From the NCBI GenBank assembly GCA_015487495.1, contig WFPP01000049.1, forward strand, positions 1 to 34,793: a DNA stretch of 34,793 nt, given 5' to 3'. The stretch comes from Thiomicrorhabdus sp. (lineage in GTDB: Bacteria > Pseudomonadota > Gammaproteobacteria > Thiomicrospirales > Thiomicrospiraceae). This document shows, piece by piece, positions 23,086-32,548 of the stretch. The notes beneath the pieces were generated by a model. The model saw only the letters and a list, made by a program, of their open reading frames with translations. It was not told the origin of the DNA and did not search any database. Position numbers and translations under genes: made by a program. Position 1 is the stretch's first letter; every line of letters begins with the position of its first letter.

Positions 23086-24234
23086 ATGGATGCAGTGATG
23101 AGTCTTTGGGGCGATTTGGTCGCGTTGTTTGGTGGTCAGGTTTGGTTATTGCTGGTGATCAGTATTTTATTGGTTACTGCCATTGCGGATGTGGTGCAAC
23201 GACGGGTATTAAAAACGACTCACCTGTATTTGGAAAAAAAAGAGCAAGTTTGGCTTGATAGTTTTGTAGATGCCGCAAGGGCACCCGTCTCTTTCTTTAT
23301 TTGGGTGACAGGAACCATTCTTGCCTTAACCACTTTGATTTTGCAGTTAGAAATTTATGTTGGAATGGTGGATTACATTAATGCTTTTAAGAATACCATT
23401 TTAACATTGTCGGTTGGGTGGTTTGTGATTCGTCTGGTACAACGGTTAGAAACGCATTTAAAAGTATTTGCAGAAGGCGACGACCGTTTGGATGAGGTGA
23501 CGGTTGAGGCATTAGCCAAAATCATTAAACTGTTTGCTTTTATTTTAACAGGGCTGTTTTTCTTAAATGCTTTTGGCGTAAGCTTAACGGGCTTGCTGGC
23601 CTTTGGTGGGGTTGGGGGCATTGCCATTGGGTTTGCGGCCAAAGATTTATTGGGTAATGTTTTTGGTGGGTTAATGCTGTATTTGGATAAACCGTTTAAG
23701 GTAGGAGAGTGGATTCGTTCACCTGATCGCCAAATTGAAGGAACGGTTGAACACATTGGTTGGCGCATGACTACGGTGCGTACTTTTGATAAGCGCCCGT
23801 TGTATATTCCAAACGGAATTTTTGCAAATATTGCAATTGAAAACCCATCTAGAATGACCAATCGTCGTATTAAAGAAACGATGGGCGTGCGTTATGCAGA
23901 TGTGCATAAAATGCGTGAAATTATTAAGGCGGTTAAAAATATGCTGCAAAATCACCCTGAAATTGATACTCGACAAACTTTGATTGTAAACTTTAATCAG
24001 TTTAACGCCTCTTCGCTAGACTTTTTTATTTACACCTTTACCAAAACGACAAACTGGATTCGTTATCATGAAATTAAAGAGGATGTGTTGTTGAACATTA
24101 GTGATATTGTTGAAGCGCATGGTGCTGAAATGGCCTTCCCAACACGGACATTGCATATTGAAACTCTGAATTCTGTGCCAGAAAAAGAGGATTTAATTAG
24201 CACTTCTCTTGATGAGTTAAGCCAAGTCAAATAA
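23086..24234 (+). CDS. MscS-family mechanosensitive ion channel
   Basis: The 382-residue protein has about four hydrophobic segments and then the MscS pore helix and beta domain: FGGVGGIAIGFAAKDLLGNV, GGLMLYLDKPFKVGEWI and GTVEHIGWRMTTVRTFDKR with LYIPNGIFANIAIENPSRM. The C-terminal alpha/beta part ends the protein. It should open under membrane tension and release solutes on hypo-osmotic shock. The N-terminal part is longer than in E. coli MscS. GGAGCT lies 10 bases before the start. Confidence 0.92.
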   Translation: MDAVMSLWGDLVALFGGQVWLLLVISILLVTAIADVVQRRVLKTTHLYLEKKEQVWLDSFVDAARAPVSFFIWVTGTILALTTLILQLEIYVGMVDYINAFKNTILTLSVGWFVIRLVQRLETHLKVFAEGDDRLDEVTVEALAKIIKLFAFILTGLFFLNAFGVSLTGLLAFGGVGGIAIGFAAKDLLGNVFGGLMLYLDKPFKVGEWIRSPDRQIEGTVEHIGWRMTTVRTFDKRPLYIPNGIFANIAIENPSRMTNRRIKETMGVRYADVHKMREIIKAVKNMLQNHPEIDTRQTLIVNFNQFNASSLDFFIYTFTKTTNWIRYHEIKEDVLLNISDIVEAHGAEMAFPTRTLHIETLNSVPEKEDLISTSLDELSQVK

Positions 24235-24280
24235 GGGCTTTTTAAGCATGGAAGGGTTCTTTTTTTAAGAGGCAGAATCG

Positions 24281-25303
24281 TTACAAAATAATCACTTCGG
24301 GTTCGAGATGTATGCCAAATTGATGGTTTACTTCTTCTTGAACCATATGCGCCAGCTCTTCAATTTCTGAACCTTTGGCACCTCCTAAATTTAATAAAAA
24401 GAGGGCGTGTTTATTGGAAACAGCAGCATGACCATGAAACTTGCCTTTTAATCCGCTTTGCTCAATTAACCAGGCGGCGGGAATTTTATAATTTCCATCA
24501 AGCATTTTGTGACTAAGAATATCAGGGTGCTTTTCGATCAGGTTGGCAAAGTACTCCGCATCCACAATCGGGTTTTTAAAAAAACTGCCTGCATTGCCGA
24601 CTTTGTTGTAGTCTGGAATGCGTTCTTGTCGAATTTGAACAACGGTATCGTATATCATTTTAGGAGTGAGTTCAGATACTGGGTGTTCTGACAAGGCTTG
24701 TTTAAGAGGAGCGTACACCAGATTGGGTTTGCCTTTATGGTATTTTCTAAGTTGAAAGGTTACACGATAGACTAAGAGTTTATTAATAAATTCTTGTTTA
24801 AAAATACTGGTTCGGTAGCCAAACTGACAGTCTGAGTGCCTGAATTCTTGACGCTGTCCATCGTAAATATTTAACGTATGTACTCGGGTAATGCTGTCTT
24901 GTGCTTCGGCACCATAAGCACCGATGTTTTGCACAGGTGCTGCCCCTACGGTTCCTGGAATGAGGGCTAGGTTTTCCAGTCCCCACCAACCTTTTTCAAC
25001 GGTGTGCGTGACCAAGTCATGCCATTTAACACCAGCCCCGACTGAAATCCAAACATTGTCACCGTCCTCTTTTACGATTTTAATTTGTTTATAGGTACAC
25101 CGAATGGTCACGCCTTCTAAATCATGGGTTAGCAGTAAGTTACTGCCATCACCAATAATACGCCAAGGCAAAGAAGCGAGTTTAATATCTGTTCTAAGCG
25201 TTAAAATATCACTTTGACGGTTAATTTCCACGTAATATTGGGTTTTTACGTCTAGTTTAAACGTATTATGGGGCTGTAAAGAGTAGTTGGCCTGAATGTG
25301 CAT
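24281..25303 (-). CDS. murB: UDP-N-acetylenolpyruvoylglucosamine reductase
   Basis: The 340-residue flavoprotein has HNTFKLDVKTQYYVEI, then the FAD-binding IIGDGSNLLL and the motif LALIPGTVGAAPVQNIGAYGAE. The catalytic region includes FGYRTSIFKQE and GNAGSFFKNPIVD, with the conserved serine in GSFFKNP. The C-terminal extension is that of type I (E. coli-like) enzymes. It reduces the enolpyruvyl group to form UDP-MurNAc. It faces the MscS gene across 46 bases and diverges from the NSS transporter. Confidence 0.95.
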   Translation of the reverse strand: MHIQANYSLQPHNTFKLDVKTQYYVEINRQSDILTLRTDIKLASLPWRIIGDGSNLLLTHDLEGVTIRCTYKQIKIVKEDGDNVWISVGAGVKWHDLVTHTVEKGWWGLENLALIPGTVGAAPVQNIGAYGAEAQDSITRVHTLNIYDGQRQEFRHSDCQFGYRTSIFKQEFINKLLVYRVTFQLRKYHKGKPNLVYAPLKQALSEHPVSELTPKMIYDTVVQIRQERIPDYNKVGNAGSFFKNPIVDAEYFANLIEKHPDILSHKMLDGNYKIPAAWLIEQSGLKGKFHGHAAVSNKHALFLLNLGGAKGSEIEELAHMVQEEVNHQFGIHLEPEVIIL

Positions 25304-25359
25304 AGGTCACTTGTGTATAATCATTTCTTGAAAAGATTTCTCATTATAAAGGAAGATAG

Positions 25360-26793
25360 ATGGGGCAGTTAAAACTTTCGACGGATTTGTGGTCTTCACA
25401 AACGGTTTTTATTTTGGCCGCAGTAGGGTCGGCTGTGGGTTTGGGAAATTTATGGAAGTTTCCTTACATTACAGGTGAAAATGGAGGTGGGGCATTTGTA
25501 TTAGTGTATTTAGCGTGTGTCTTGCTAATAGGGATTCCTGTCTTAATGTCTGAAATTGCTTTGGGGCGAGCGGGAAAAGCCAATCCTGTTCAGGCAATGT
25601 CTAATTTGGCGCGAGAGAATGGTGCCAGTCGATTATGGGCTTTGCTTGGATTAAATGGTGTGTTGGCTGGGGCACTTATTCTCTCTTTTTATACCGTCAT
25701 TGCGGGTTGGGCGGTATCGTATTTTTTTCAAAGCTTTTCGGGGGCATTTGTTGATATGAATGCCAGTGAGGCAAATAGCCATTTTGATGCATTAATGGCC
25801 AATCCGTATGAACTGTTGTTTTGGCATACGGTAATGAGTTTGGTTACCATTTTGATTGTTTCAAAAGGGGTGAAAGCGGGGTTGGAAAGAGCCATTAATT
25901 TAATGCTGCCTGCCTTGTTGCTTATTTTGCTGGTGTTGTTGGGTTATGCAACCACGACAGGGGCATTTGGTAAAAGTTTTAATTTTTTATTTGCGGCGGA
26001 TTTTTCTAAATTAACGTGGGAATCTGTCCTGATTGCAATGGGGCACGCCTTTTTTACTTTAAGTATTGGGCTGGGCACCATGATGGTATATGGTTCGTAC
26101 TTATCTCAAAAAAGCTCTATTGTTAAGGCCAGCTTGTGGATTGCATTTGCGGATACCGCCATTGCGTTAATTGCAGGGTTGGTTATCTTTTCAATCGTTT
26201 TTTCAAACGGACTTGAAGCGGGATCTGGTCCTGGGTTGTTATTTGAAACCTTGCCTGTGGCATTTGGCCAAATGGCAGGCGGTTGGTTTTTTGGAACCCT
26301 GTTTTTTGCTTTGGTGGTCATGGCAGCACTCAGTTCAGCTATTTCACTGATTGAACCAGTAGTAAGCTGGTTTGATCAAAACTGGGGAATTAAGCGTGAA
26401 AAAGCCGTTTGGATTTTAGGCACTCTTATTTGGGTATTTGGTATTGGAACGGTGCTGTCGTTTAATGTATGGCAAGACGTTCATTTTCTGGGAGAGAAAA
26501 CTTTCTTTGGAACCGTGGATTATTTGACCTCTAATATTATGTTGCCTTTAGGTGGCTTATTAATGGCGGTATTTATGGCATGGGTTATGACCAAAGAACA
26601 AATTAAGACGCAAATTGACTTATCATCAGGCTGGATGAAGTGGTTTATTTTAGATTTAAAATGGCTGTCACCGATTGCGGTATTGGTGGTTTCTTCATCT
26701 GGTTTGGTGGCATCTGAAAGTGTGCTTATTATGGTTGCAATAAGTTTATTTCTTTATGGGGCTTATGTTTGGAATGTAACCCGAAAAAATTGA
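25360..26793 (+). CDS. Sodium-dependent transporter, NSS/SNF family
   Basis: This 477-residue membrane protein has about 11-12 transmembrane segments. It has the LeuT-family signatures AAVGSAVGLGNLWKFPYITGE (start) and GGGAFVLVYLACVLLIGIPVL, plus GHAFFTLSIGLGTMMVYGSYL, which forms a sodium site. NSS proteins import amino acids or related solutes with sodium. The substrate cannot be read from the sequence. AAGGAAG lies 7 bases before the start. It looks monocistronic and faces the cNMP-domain gene. Confidence 0.9.
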   Translation: MGQLKLSTDLWSSQTVFILAAVGSAVGLGNLWKFPYITGENGGGAFVLVYLACVLLIGIPVLMSEIALGRAGKANPVQAMSNLARENGASRLWALLGLNGVLAGALILSFYTVIAGWAVSYFFQSFSGAFVDMNASEANSHFDALMANPYELLFWHTVMSLVTILIVSKGVKAGLERAINLMLPALLLILLVLLGYATTTGAFGKSFNFLFAADFSKLTWESVLIAMGHAFFTLSIGLGTMMVYGSYLSQKSSIVKASLWIAFADTAIALIAGLVIFSIVFSNGLEAGSGPGLLFETLPVAFGQMAGGWFFGTLFFALVVMAALSSAISLIEPVVSWFDQNWGIKREKAVWILGTLIWVFGIGTVLSFNVWQDVHFLGEKTFFGTVDYLTSNIMLPLGGLLMAVFMAWVMTKEQIKTQIDLSSGWMKWFILDLKWLSPIAVLVVSSSGLVASESVLIMVAISLFLYGAYVWNVTRKN

Positions 26794-26825
26794 GGTTTTT
26801 AGCGAAAAGGGGATAACATGATGAA

Positions 26826-26852
26826 CTCGACATCCCTGTAAGGGAAGTCGAG
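26826..26852. repeat. Perfect hairpin between convergent transporter and cNMP-domain genes
   Basis: CTCGAC and GTCGAG enclose a second stem CCCT/AGGG with small internal loops. It is placed where a bidirectional terminator would be, but neither strand has a T run after it. Confidence 0.5.
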
Positions 26853-26893
26853 AAATAAAAAATGGAAATGCCTGTATTTAATAATAACTGTTA

Positions 26894-27373
26894 TTAATAT
26901 TGTGCGGTATATTGAGATTGAATCATACGATGCATTTCCAAGTATTTTGCATTCATTTTACGCTGTAATTTATGTGAATAACGTAAAATGGAGCGCATGA
27001 CATTGAAAGTAAGCATGGGGTGTGCTTCCACCAAATCCTCGAACTGTTGGCGTTGTAACATTAAGACTTCACTGTCTTTTTTGGCAATCAAACGCATGGA
27101 GTGTGGTGTACCATCAATAAAGCTTAATTCTCCTGTCATTGAGCCTTCTTTTAAAATATCAATGGTTAAAGAGGTATCGGGCGTGAGCATTTTTAATACT
27201 TCCAGTTTACCACTTACCAAAATATATAAGGTTTCGTCCCGAGTATCGGCATCAAATAAAATATCGCCTTTAACAAGATGACGTACCTCAATGGCTTTGG
27301 ATAATTTTTTGCACTCCTCTTTTGTTAAGTCTTGACCCAAAATAGAGTTAGAAATCTTTTTAGCAATAGGCAT
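26894..27373 (-). CDS. Cyclic-nucleotide-binding domain protein without DNA-binding domain
   Basis: The 159-residue protein is one CNBD (residues about 20-130): VKGDILFDADTRDETLYILVSGKLEV, then GSMTGELSFIDGTPHSMRLIAKKDSEVLML. GELSFIDGTPHS fills the phosphate-binding cassette, where classic cAMP sites have GELALxxxxPRxA. A His-Ser replaces the usual Arg, so cyclic nucleotide binding is doubtful. The C-terminal helix (RSILRYSHKLQRKMNAKYLEM) has no helix-turn-helix. AAGGAG lies 10 bases before the start. It lies downstream of the PP2C-kinase gene on the same strand and may be a signalling partner. Confidence 0.85.
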   Translation of the reverse strand: MPIAKKISNSILGQDLTKEECKKLSKAIEVRHLVKGDILFDADTRDETLYILVSGKLEVLKMLTPDTSLTIDILKEGSMTGELSFIDGTPHSMRLIAKKDSEVLMLQRQQFEDLVEAHPMLTFNVMRSILRYSHKLQRKMNAKYLEMHRMIQSQYTAQY

Positions 27374-27554
27374 AGGTGATGCTCCTTTTTATTTTTAACG
27401 TACCCATATTTTACGCTGATTGGAGGGATATTGACAGCTTTTCAATAGGTAATATATCGTATCAAAATGGATGGTTAATTTTTTTTTGGGAAGGAGATTT
27501 TTGTTTTTAATGAAAAATCAAAGCCTTAGGCCCCCCCCTCTTTTTAATATTTTT

Positions 27555-29288
27555 TTAAGGCGGGAAGGCGTCCTGACTAAGTAAAAAGATAACAATAAGT
27601 GCCAGAATAAAAGAGATGGATTGCCAGAACAGAACAGGGTTGCGCTCAATTAACGGTGGACGTGTTCGGTTAATAAAGTGTTTGCTGGGATGGCGAAGGT
27701 TATAAATAAACTCGGAGAGTGTGTCGTAGCGTTTATAAGGGTCTGGGTGCAAGGCTTTTTTAAGGGCTTCATCCACCCAAACAGGAATTTCCTGATGATC
27801 ATCAAGTACGCTTTGGTATTTTAGGTTTCGTTGGGCCGCTTTGGTGCGCGACATGGAAACTTTTGTTCCGTAGGGTAGCCTGCCTGAGAGCATTTGATAG
27901 CAGATAACAGCCAGTGAAAACAGGTCAGAATGTTTGCTGCCTGCTTCACCTAAAAAGCATTCGGGAGCGGTGTAAAGTGCGGTACCAATCGCGGTTTGTT
28001 CCTCTATTGGACTGGCGATTTCCATTAGGCCAGCAACACGCACTGATCCAAAGTCAATGATTTTAACGGTGCCTGTTTCATCAATCATGATGTTATCTGG
28101 ACGTAAATCTTGGTGAAACATTTCTTGGCGGTGAAAGGCGCGTAACCCTTTGGAAATTTGCTCCACAATGTCTCTTACTGTTTCAATATTGGGTTTTGGG
28201 TGGTCAATCATCCACTGCTTAAGGGTTTTACCTTTAATAAATTCGGTTACTATGTAGAGATAATTGTGTTTTCGGGTTTGTTGGCAAGGCTTTAAAACAT
28301 GTGCATTGTTAATGCGGCGAGCAATCCATTCCTCCATTAAAAAACGCTCAAGGTAGTCGGTGTTTTTTCGAAGATCAATAGAAGGAACTTTTAATACCAC
28401 TTTTTCTTGTGTTTCAATGTCTACAGCAAGGTAGATGTGACTGCGGTGACTGTTGTGCAACTCTCTAAGAATTTCATAACCATCAAACTGCATTCTCGCC
28501 TTAAGTTCAGGTGGAAAAGGCAAGGTGGTGATTTGTTGGTAAACTTCATCGGCACTTTGACTGGGAAGCTGGTCAATTCTAACAATTTGAATGCTTAGGT
28601 TGTCGGTACTGCCTTGTTGATATGCATGCTCTAAAATAAGAGAGGCGGCTTGTTCCAAATCGTCGTTTTCCTGAATGGTGTTAATTATGACATCATGATT
28701 TGCAAATTCATATATACCATCTGTGGCTAAAATAAAAAGGTCACCTATATCTAAAGGCACGCTTTGATAATCCAGCTCTAGTGCATCTCCCATACCAAGT
28801 GCGCGTCTTAGATAACTTTTTTCTTTTGAAACCCATAACCGGTGATCTTCGGTCAGTTGTTCCAGTGCATTATTGCTTAAACGGTATACCCGTGTGTCGC
28901 CTACATGAAAAATATGTGCGGTATTGGATTTAATGATCAAAGAGGTGAAAGTGCAAACATAGCCACGATCAGGTGAATAACGGTAGGGGCTGTTTCGGGT
29001 TTGTAGGTAAAGCCAGGAGTTGGTGGCTTTTAAAACACGCTGAACGGAGGTTTTAACCGTCCAGGATTCGGGGGTACTAAAGTAGTCCTCTAAAAAACTC
29101 TTAATGGCGATTTGGCTGGCATGTTGACTGACATCACTGCTACTGATGCCATCGGCCAGACTGATTGCAATGCCTTTTGAGCTGAGTTGCGGCTCTTTAG
29201 GGATAAATGCCCCATAAAAATCTTGATTAATCTTCTTTCGACCTTTGTCTGATTTTTGCCCAAGTGAAATTTTAAGCGATTGTGACAT
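27555..29288 (-). CDS. Fused PP2C-type phosphatase and Ser/Thr protein kinase, membrane-anchored
   Basis: This is a 577-residue protein. Residues 1-240 form a PP2C domain (SLADGISSSDVSQHASQIA, FHVGDTRVYRL, ILATDGIYEF, STDNLSIQIVRI). Residues 265-530 form an Hanks-type kinase: VVLKVPS with the ATP lysine, FHQDLRPDNIMID with the catalytic Asp, KIIDFGSVRV (DFG) and YTAPECFLGE. A single C-terminal helix (ISFILALIVIFLLS) anchors it. Related fusions are known beside nitrate/nitrite transport and assimilation genes in several proteobacteria. Here it lies 130 bases downstream of an FNT channel on the same strand. It probably regulates transport or nitrogen assimilation by reversible phosphorylation, which is inference. 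Confidence 0.9.
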   Translation of the reverse strand: MSQSLKISLGQKSDKGRKKINQDFYGAFIPKEPQLSSKGIAISLADGISSSDVSQHASQIAIKSFLEDYFSTPESWTVKTSVQRVLKATNSWLYLQTRNSPYRYSPDRGYVCTFTSLIIKSNTAHIFHVGDTRVYRLSNNALEQLTEDHRLWVSKEKSYLRRALGMGDALELDYQSVPLDIGDLFILATDGIYEFANHDVIINTIQENDDLEQAASLILEHAYQQGSTDNLSIQIVRIDQLPSQSADEVYQQITTLPFPPELKARMQFDGYEILRELHNSHRSHIYLAVDIETQEKVVLKVPSIDLRKNTDYLERFLMEEWIARRINNAHVLKPCQQTRKHNYLYIVTEFIKGKTLKQWMIDHPKPNIETVRDIVEQISKGLRAFHRQEMFHQDLRPDNIMIDETGTVKIIDFGSVRVAGLMEIASPIEEQTAIGTALYTAPECFLGEAGSKHSDLFSLAVICYQMLSGRLPYGTKVSMSRTKAAQRNLKYQSVLDDHQEIPVWVDEALKKALHPDPYKRYDTLSEFIYNLRHPSKHFINRTRPPLIERNPVLFWQSISFILALIVIFLLSQDAFPP

Positions 29289-29418
29289 AGAAACAACTCT
29301 CTAAAAAGTGAACGATCAGAAGGCTCGGGGAAGAGAATATCCGAGAGTAAAAGAAGATTAATCAAGGCTTTAAACCATTCGACGCCCATAAAAGGGCGTC
29401 GAAAAAACTCACACTGTA

Positions 29419-30234
29419 TTACTTATTCAGTTTACGATCAGGGCATGTTCTAACATGCGTGTAGTACAACGGAAGGGCAACAAAGACCAAGCCTCCGACT
29501 AAATTTCCGAGTACGGTGGGCAGCTCATTCCAGATCAGGTAGTCCATAATGGTAAAATCTCCCCCCATAATCAATGAGAATGGGAATAAGAACATGTTTA
29601 CAATTGAGTGTTCAAAACCCATGTAAAAGAACAACATAATTGGCATCCACATGGCCGCAATTTTACCCGTTGCAGAGGTTGAAATCATTGCACCAACCAC
29701 ACCCATTGATACCATCCAGTTACAAAGCATACCGCGCATAAAGATGGTAAACCAGCCGTCAGCTCCTTGCTCTTTATATCCTAGGGTTCTGGATTCACCA
29801 ATGTGTCCTACCTTATCGGCAATGGCTCCACCATCAATGTTGTAACCATAGGTTAAGACAAAGGACATAATAAACGCCACCGTAAGAGCGCCTCCTAAAT
29901 TACCAACAAATACCCAGCCCCAGTTACGCAGTACTTGGCCAATCGTTACCCCGGGTCGCTTGTCTAACCATGCAAGTGGAACCAGTGTAAAAACGCCTGT
30001 TAATAAATCAAATTTCATTAAATACAACATAATAAAGCCAACAGGGAAGAGTATCGCACCTAAAATGGCAGAGCCTGTTTGAACCATAACGGTAATCGCA
30101 AACATGGCAGCAAGGCCTAATACGGCTCCGGCCATAAAGGCTCGAATAACCGTGTCTTTGGTTGACATATAAACTTTGGACTCCCCAGCGTCCACCATTT
30201 TGGTTACAAATTCTGAAGGTTCTAAATAAGACAT
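29419..30234 (-). CDS. Formate/nitrite transporter (FNT) family channel
   Basis: The 271-residue protein has about six transmembrane segments and the FNT hallmarks: ESKVYMSTKDTVIRAFMAGAVLG (start region), LGAILFPVGFIMLYLM, WVFVGNLGGAL, MLCNWMVSMGVVGA and FYMGFEHSIVNMFLFP with the conserved pore His. The pairing with a PP2C-kinase fusion points to nitrite rather than formate. Formate, nitrite or another monovalent anion cannot be separated by sequence alone. AAGGAAG lies 5 bases before ATG on the minus strand. Confidence 0.92.
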   Translation of the reverse strand: MSYLEPSEFVTKMVDAGESKVYMSTKDTVIRAFMAGAVLGLAAMFAITVMVQTGSAILGAILFPVGFIMLYLMKFDLLTGVFTLVPLAWLDKRPGVTIGQVLRNWGWVFVGNLGGALTVAFIMSFVLTYGYNIDGGAIADKVGHIGESRTLGYKEQGADGWFTIFMRGMLCNWMVSMGVVGAMISTSATGKIAAMWMPIMLFFYMGFEHSIVNMFLFPFSLIMGGDFTIMDYLIWNELPTVLGNLVGGLVFVALPLYYTHVRTCPDRKLNK

Positions 30235-30498
30235 AAAGCTTCCTTATGCTAAAAATACTAAAAAATAAAAGTGATTGTTATTGTATGGAACATGCCATTT
30301 AAAGCAATCTTTAAGCCAAAAAAATAATAAATTTATACTTACTTGTAAACACAGGCTTATTTAATTTTTTCTTATGATAAATAGAGTGGATGTTGATTAA
30401 AACAATCGTTTTTTGCTTAACTATGGTGCAAATTGTTCTTTTATGAGTCAATTAAAAAAGAAGGAGGGGGAACAGGCTTCTTTCAAAGCAATACAGGG

Positions 30499-30762
30499 TT
30501 AATTTGGAGGAATGCCATCTAAACGTTCGATAGGAAAAAAGGCATCAAAAAATGCTCCCATTCCATAGCTAAAGAGAAAGATAATCACAAACACAATAAT
30601 AATGGAACGAGCGGTTTTATTTTCAATGAACTTTTTGTGCCACCTCTCTTTACGAACATAGGGCCAAACAAGATAGATAAACCCAATAGTGGCGAATATT
30701 TGTATCGAGATAAGCAGGTATTGAATACTCTCTGGCAGTTCGGTTTCTGTCATCTCTGTCAT
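30499..30762 (-). CDS. Small two-helix membrane protein downstream of dapE
   Basis: The 87-residue protein has an acidic N-terminus, a hydrophobic helix (YLLISIQIFATIGFIYLVW), a basic loop (RKERWHKKF) and a second helix (SIIIVFVIIFLFSYGMGAFF). The positive loop would face the cytoplasm. It begins 2 bases after the dapE stop, so it is translated with dapE. ATG 30753 is an alternative start. I do not recognise a family. E. coli also has a small membrane gene (ypfN) after dapE, but the sequences do not look alike. Confidence 0.65.
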   Translation of the reverse strand: MTEMTETELPESIQYLLISIQIFATIGFIYLVWPYVRKERWHKKFIENKTARSIIIVFVIIFLFSYGMGAFFDAFFPIERLDGIPPN

Positions 30763-30764
30763 CT

Positions 30765-31937
30765 TTAGGTAAGTATGTTAATCAATGTATGGTAGTACAC
30801 TTCAGTAAGCTGGTTTAAGTCATTAATGCTAACACGTTCATCAATTTGGTGAATCGTGGCGTTTATTGGCCCTAGCTCAATGACTTGCGCTCCCGTTGGT
30901 GCAATAAAACGTCCGTCCGATGTGCCTCCCGCCGTAGACAGTTTAGGTTGATAACCCAGTACCGTTTCCGATGCTTTTTTGACCGCTTGAATCAGTTGCC
31001 CGTCTGCAGGGGTAATAAAGGGCATTCCTGAAAGTGTCCATTCTAAATCATAATCAATTTTGTGTTGATCCAATATACTATGAACACTGGATTTTAAACT
31101 GTCTGGCGTATGCTCAGTTGAGAAGCGAAAATTAAACAGCACCTCTACGTTACCCGGAATGACATTCGTCGCGCCCGTGCCACCATTAATATTGGATATT
31201 TGAAAAGAAGTGGGAGGGAAATACTCATTTCCATGATCCCATTGCAGTTGCACTAGCTGTTCTAGTGCTGGAGCAAGTTGATGAATGGGGTTGAGCGAAA
31301 GTTCAGGGTAAGCAATATGCCCCTGTATGCCCTTAACCGTCAACGTGCCACTAAGTGAACCTCTGCGACCATTTTTAATGGAGTCGGCTAACTTTTGACT
31401 GCTGGAAGGTTCGCCAACTAAGCAGTATTCAAATTTTTCCCCCCTGTTTTCTAAGGTTTCAATCACTTTAACCGTACCATCCAGGGCAGGGCCTTCCTCA
31501 TCACTGGTAATTAAATACGCAATCGACCCTTTATGATTAGGGTAGTCCTGTACAAAACGTTTGCTGGCCACCATAAAGCAGGCAATGCTGCTTTTCATAT
31601 CCGCCGTGCCACGACCATACATCATATCGCCATCAATGTGCGCCGAAAAAGGCGGGTGCGTCCACTCCGATTCAGGGCCTGTGGGAACCACATCCGTATG
31701 CCCCGCAAAGACCAAACAAGGGCTTTTTGTCCCTTTACGAGCCCATAAATTCTCAACCTCGCCAAACGGCATCGCTTCAATGTTAAACCCTAACGGGTCT
31801 AAATGATCGGCAATGATTTTTTGGCAGCCCTTATCATTCGGCGTAACAGAGTCAATTTGAATGAGGCGTTGAGCCAGTTGAATGGTTTCGGTTGTGTGGT
31901 TGGAGATTGTGTGGTCAGGTATTTTGTAATCAGACAT
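30765..31937 (-). CDS. dapE: Succinyl-diaminopimelate desuccinylase
   Basis: This M20-family dizinc hydrolase of 390 residues contains [41 protein letters not shown] with the catalytic Glu pair, [12 protein letters not shown], and a late HQIDERV region. These supply His, Asp, Glu-Glu, Asp and His ligands in order. It removes succinate from N-succinyl-LL-diaminopimelate, two steps after DapD. ATG 31937 was taken instead of TTG 31943. The N-terminus is about 15 residues longer than usual. The adjacent ArsC-like gene and divergent dapD match gammaproteobacterial order. Confidence 0.94.
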   Translation of the reverse strand: MSDYKIPDHTISNHTTETIQLAQRLIQIDSVTPNDKGCQKIIADHLDPLGFNIEAMPFGEVENLWARKGTKSPCLVFAGHTDVVPTGPESEWTHPPFSAHIDGDMMYGRGTADMKSSIACFMVASKRFVQDYPNHKGSIAYLITSDEEGPALDGTVKVIETLENRGEKFEYCLVGEPSSSQKLADSIKNGRRGSLSGTLTVKGIQGHIAYPELSLNPIHQLAPALEQLVQLQWDHGNEYFPPTSFQISNINGGTGATNVIPGNVEVLFNFRFSTEHTPDSLKSSVHSILDQHKIDYDLEWTLSGMPFITPADGQLIQAVKKASETVLGYQPKLSTAGGTSDGRFIAPTGAQVIELGPINATIHQIDERVSINDLNQLTEVYYHTLINILT

Positions 31938-32022
31938 GAGCAACGTTTTCTTGTATTATAAAAAGTTCCCTTATTCTAGGCGTTATACTGCTTTTTGAGA
32001 AGCCTTTGATACCGATTTTGAT

Positions 32023-32376
32023 TCAGGTTTTTAGTGATTGATACGTTTTTTCACTAAAACCAATCAAAATGCTTGAAGGATTGCTGTCCTCACATTGCAA
32101 AACAGGGCGCTTAATAAGCGTGGGGTGCGCCATTAAAATAGACAAATCATTATGAGAAATAAGCGCCTCTTTCTGCGCCTCAGTAAGTTGCCGCCAACTG
32201 GTACTGCGCTTATTAACCAAAGTAGTTATAGGGTGTTGTGCAAGCCATGTTTGCAACAGCTCAAGAGAGAGACCGTCTTTTTTAAAGTCGTGAAACTGGT
32301 AAGGAATTTGATGGTTCTCTAAAAACTTTCGAGCTTTACGCACCGTATCGCAATTGGGTATACCGTATAAAATCAT
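32023..32376 (-). CDS. ArsC/Spx-family thioredoxin-fold protein, YffB-like
   Basis: The 117-residue protein starts ILYGIPNCDTVRKARKFL, with one cysteine (CDTV) rather than a CxxC pair. FHDFKKDGL, TTLVNKRSTSWRQL and MAHPTLIKRPVL are typical of the YffB branch. It lacks the extra catalytic cysteines of arsenate reductases, so an arsenate role is unlikely. It lies next to dapE, as yffB does in E. coli, probably in the same transcript. The function is unknown; glutathione-dependent thiol chemistry has been proposed for relatives. Confidence 0.85.
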   Translation of the reverse strand: MILYGIPNCDTVRKARKFLENHQIPYQFHDFKKDGLSLELLQTWLAQHPITTLVNKRSTSWRQLTEAQKEALISHNDLSILMAHPTLIKRPVLQCEDSNPSSILIGFSEKTYQSLKT

Positions 32377-32499
32377 CGTATTGTCCTATCCTGTTATTTT
32401 TTGTCTTTGTCTGCCAAAGGCCTGATTGAGAGAGAATTGTAACAAGAGAAAGTCTCCTAAGAGAAAATAGTATAGGCTGTAAATTAATACGTTAGAAGG

Positions 32500-32505
32500 T
32501 ATAAT
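32500..32505 (+). promoter_or_regulatory. Possible dapD -10 box
   Basis: TATAAT is a perfect sigma-70 -10 element 43 bases before the dapD start. The matching -35 region (near 32477-32482, CTGTAA) is weak. Transcription would start near 32512. Confidence 0.45.
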
Positions 32506-32548
32506 TCGTTCAACTTTATTTTTAATTTTTACTTTTAAGAGAAAAAAC

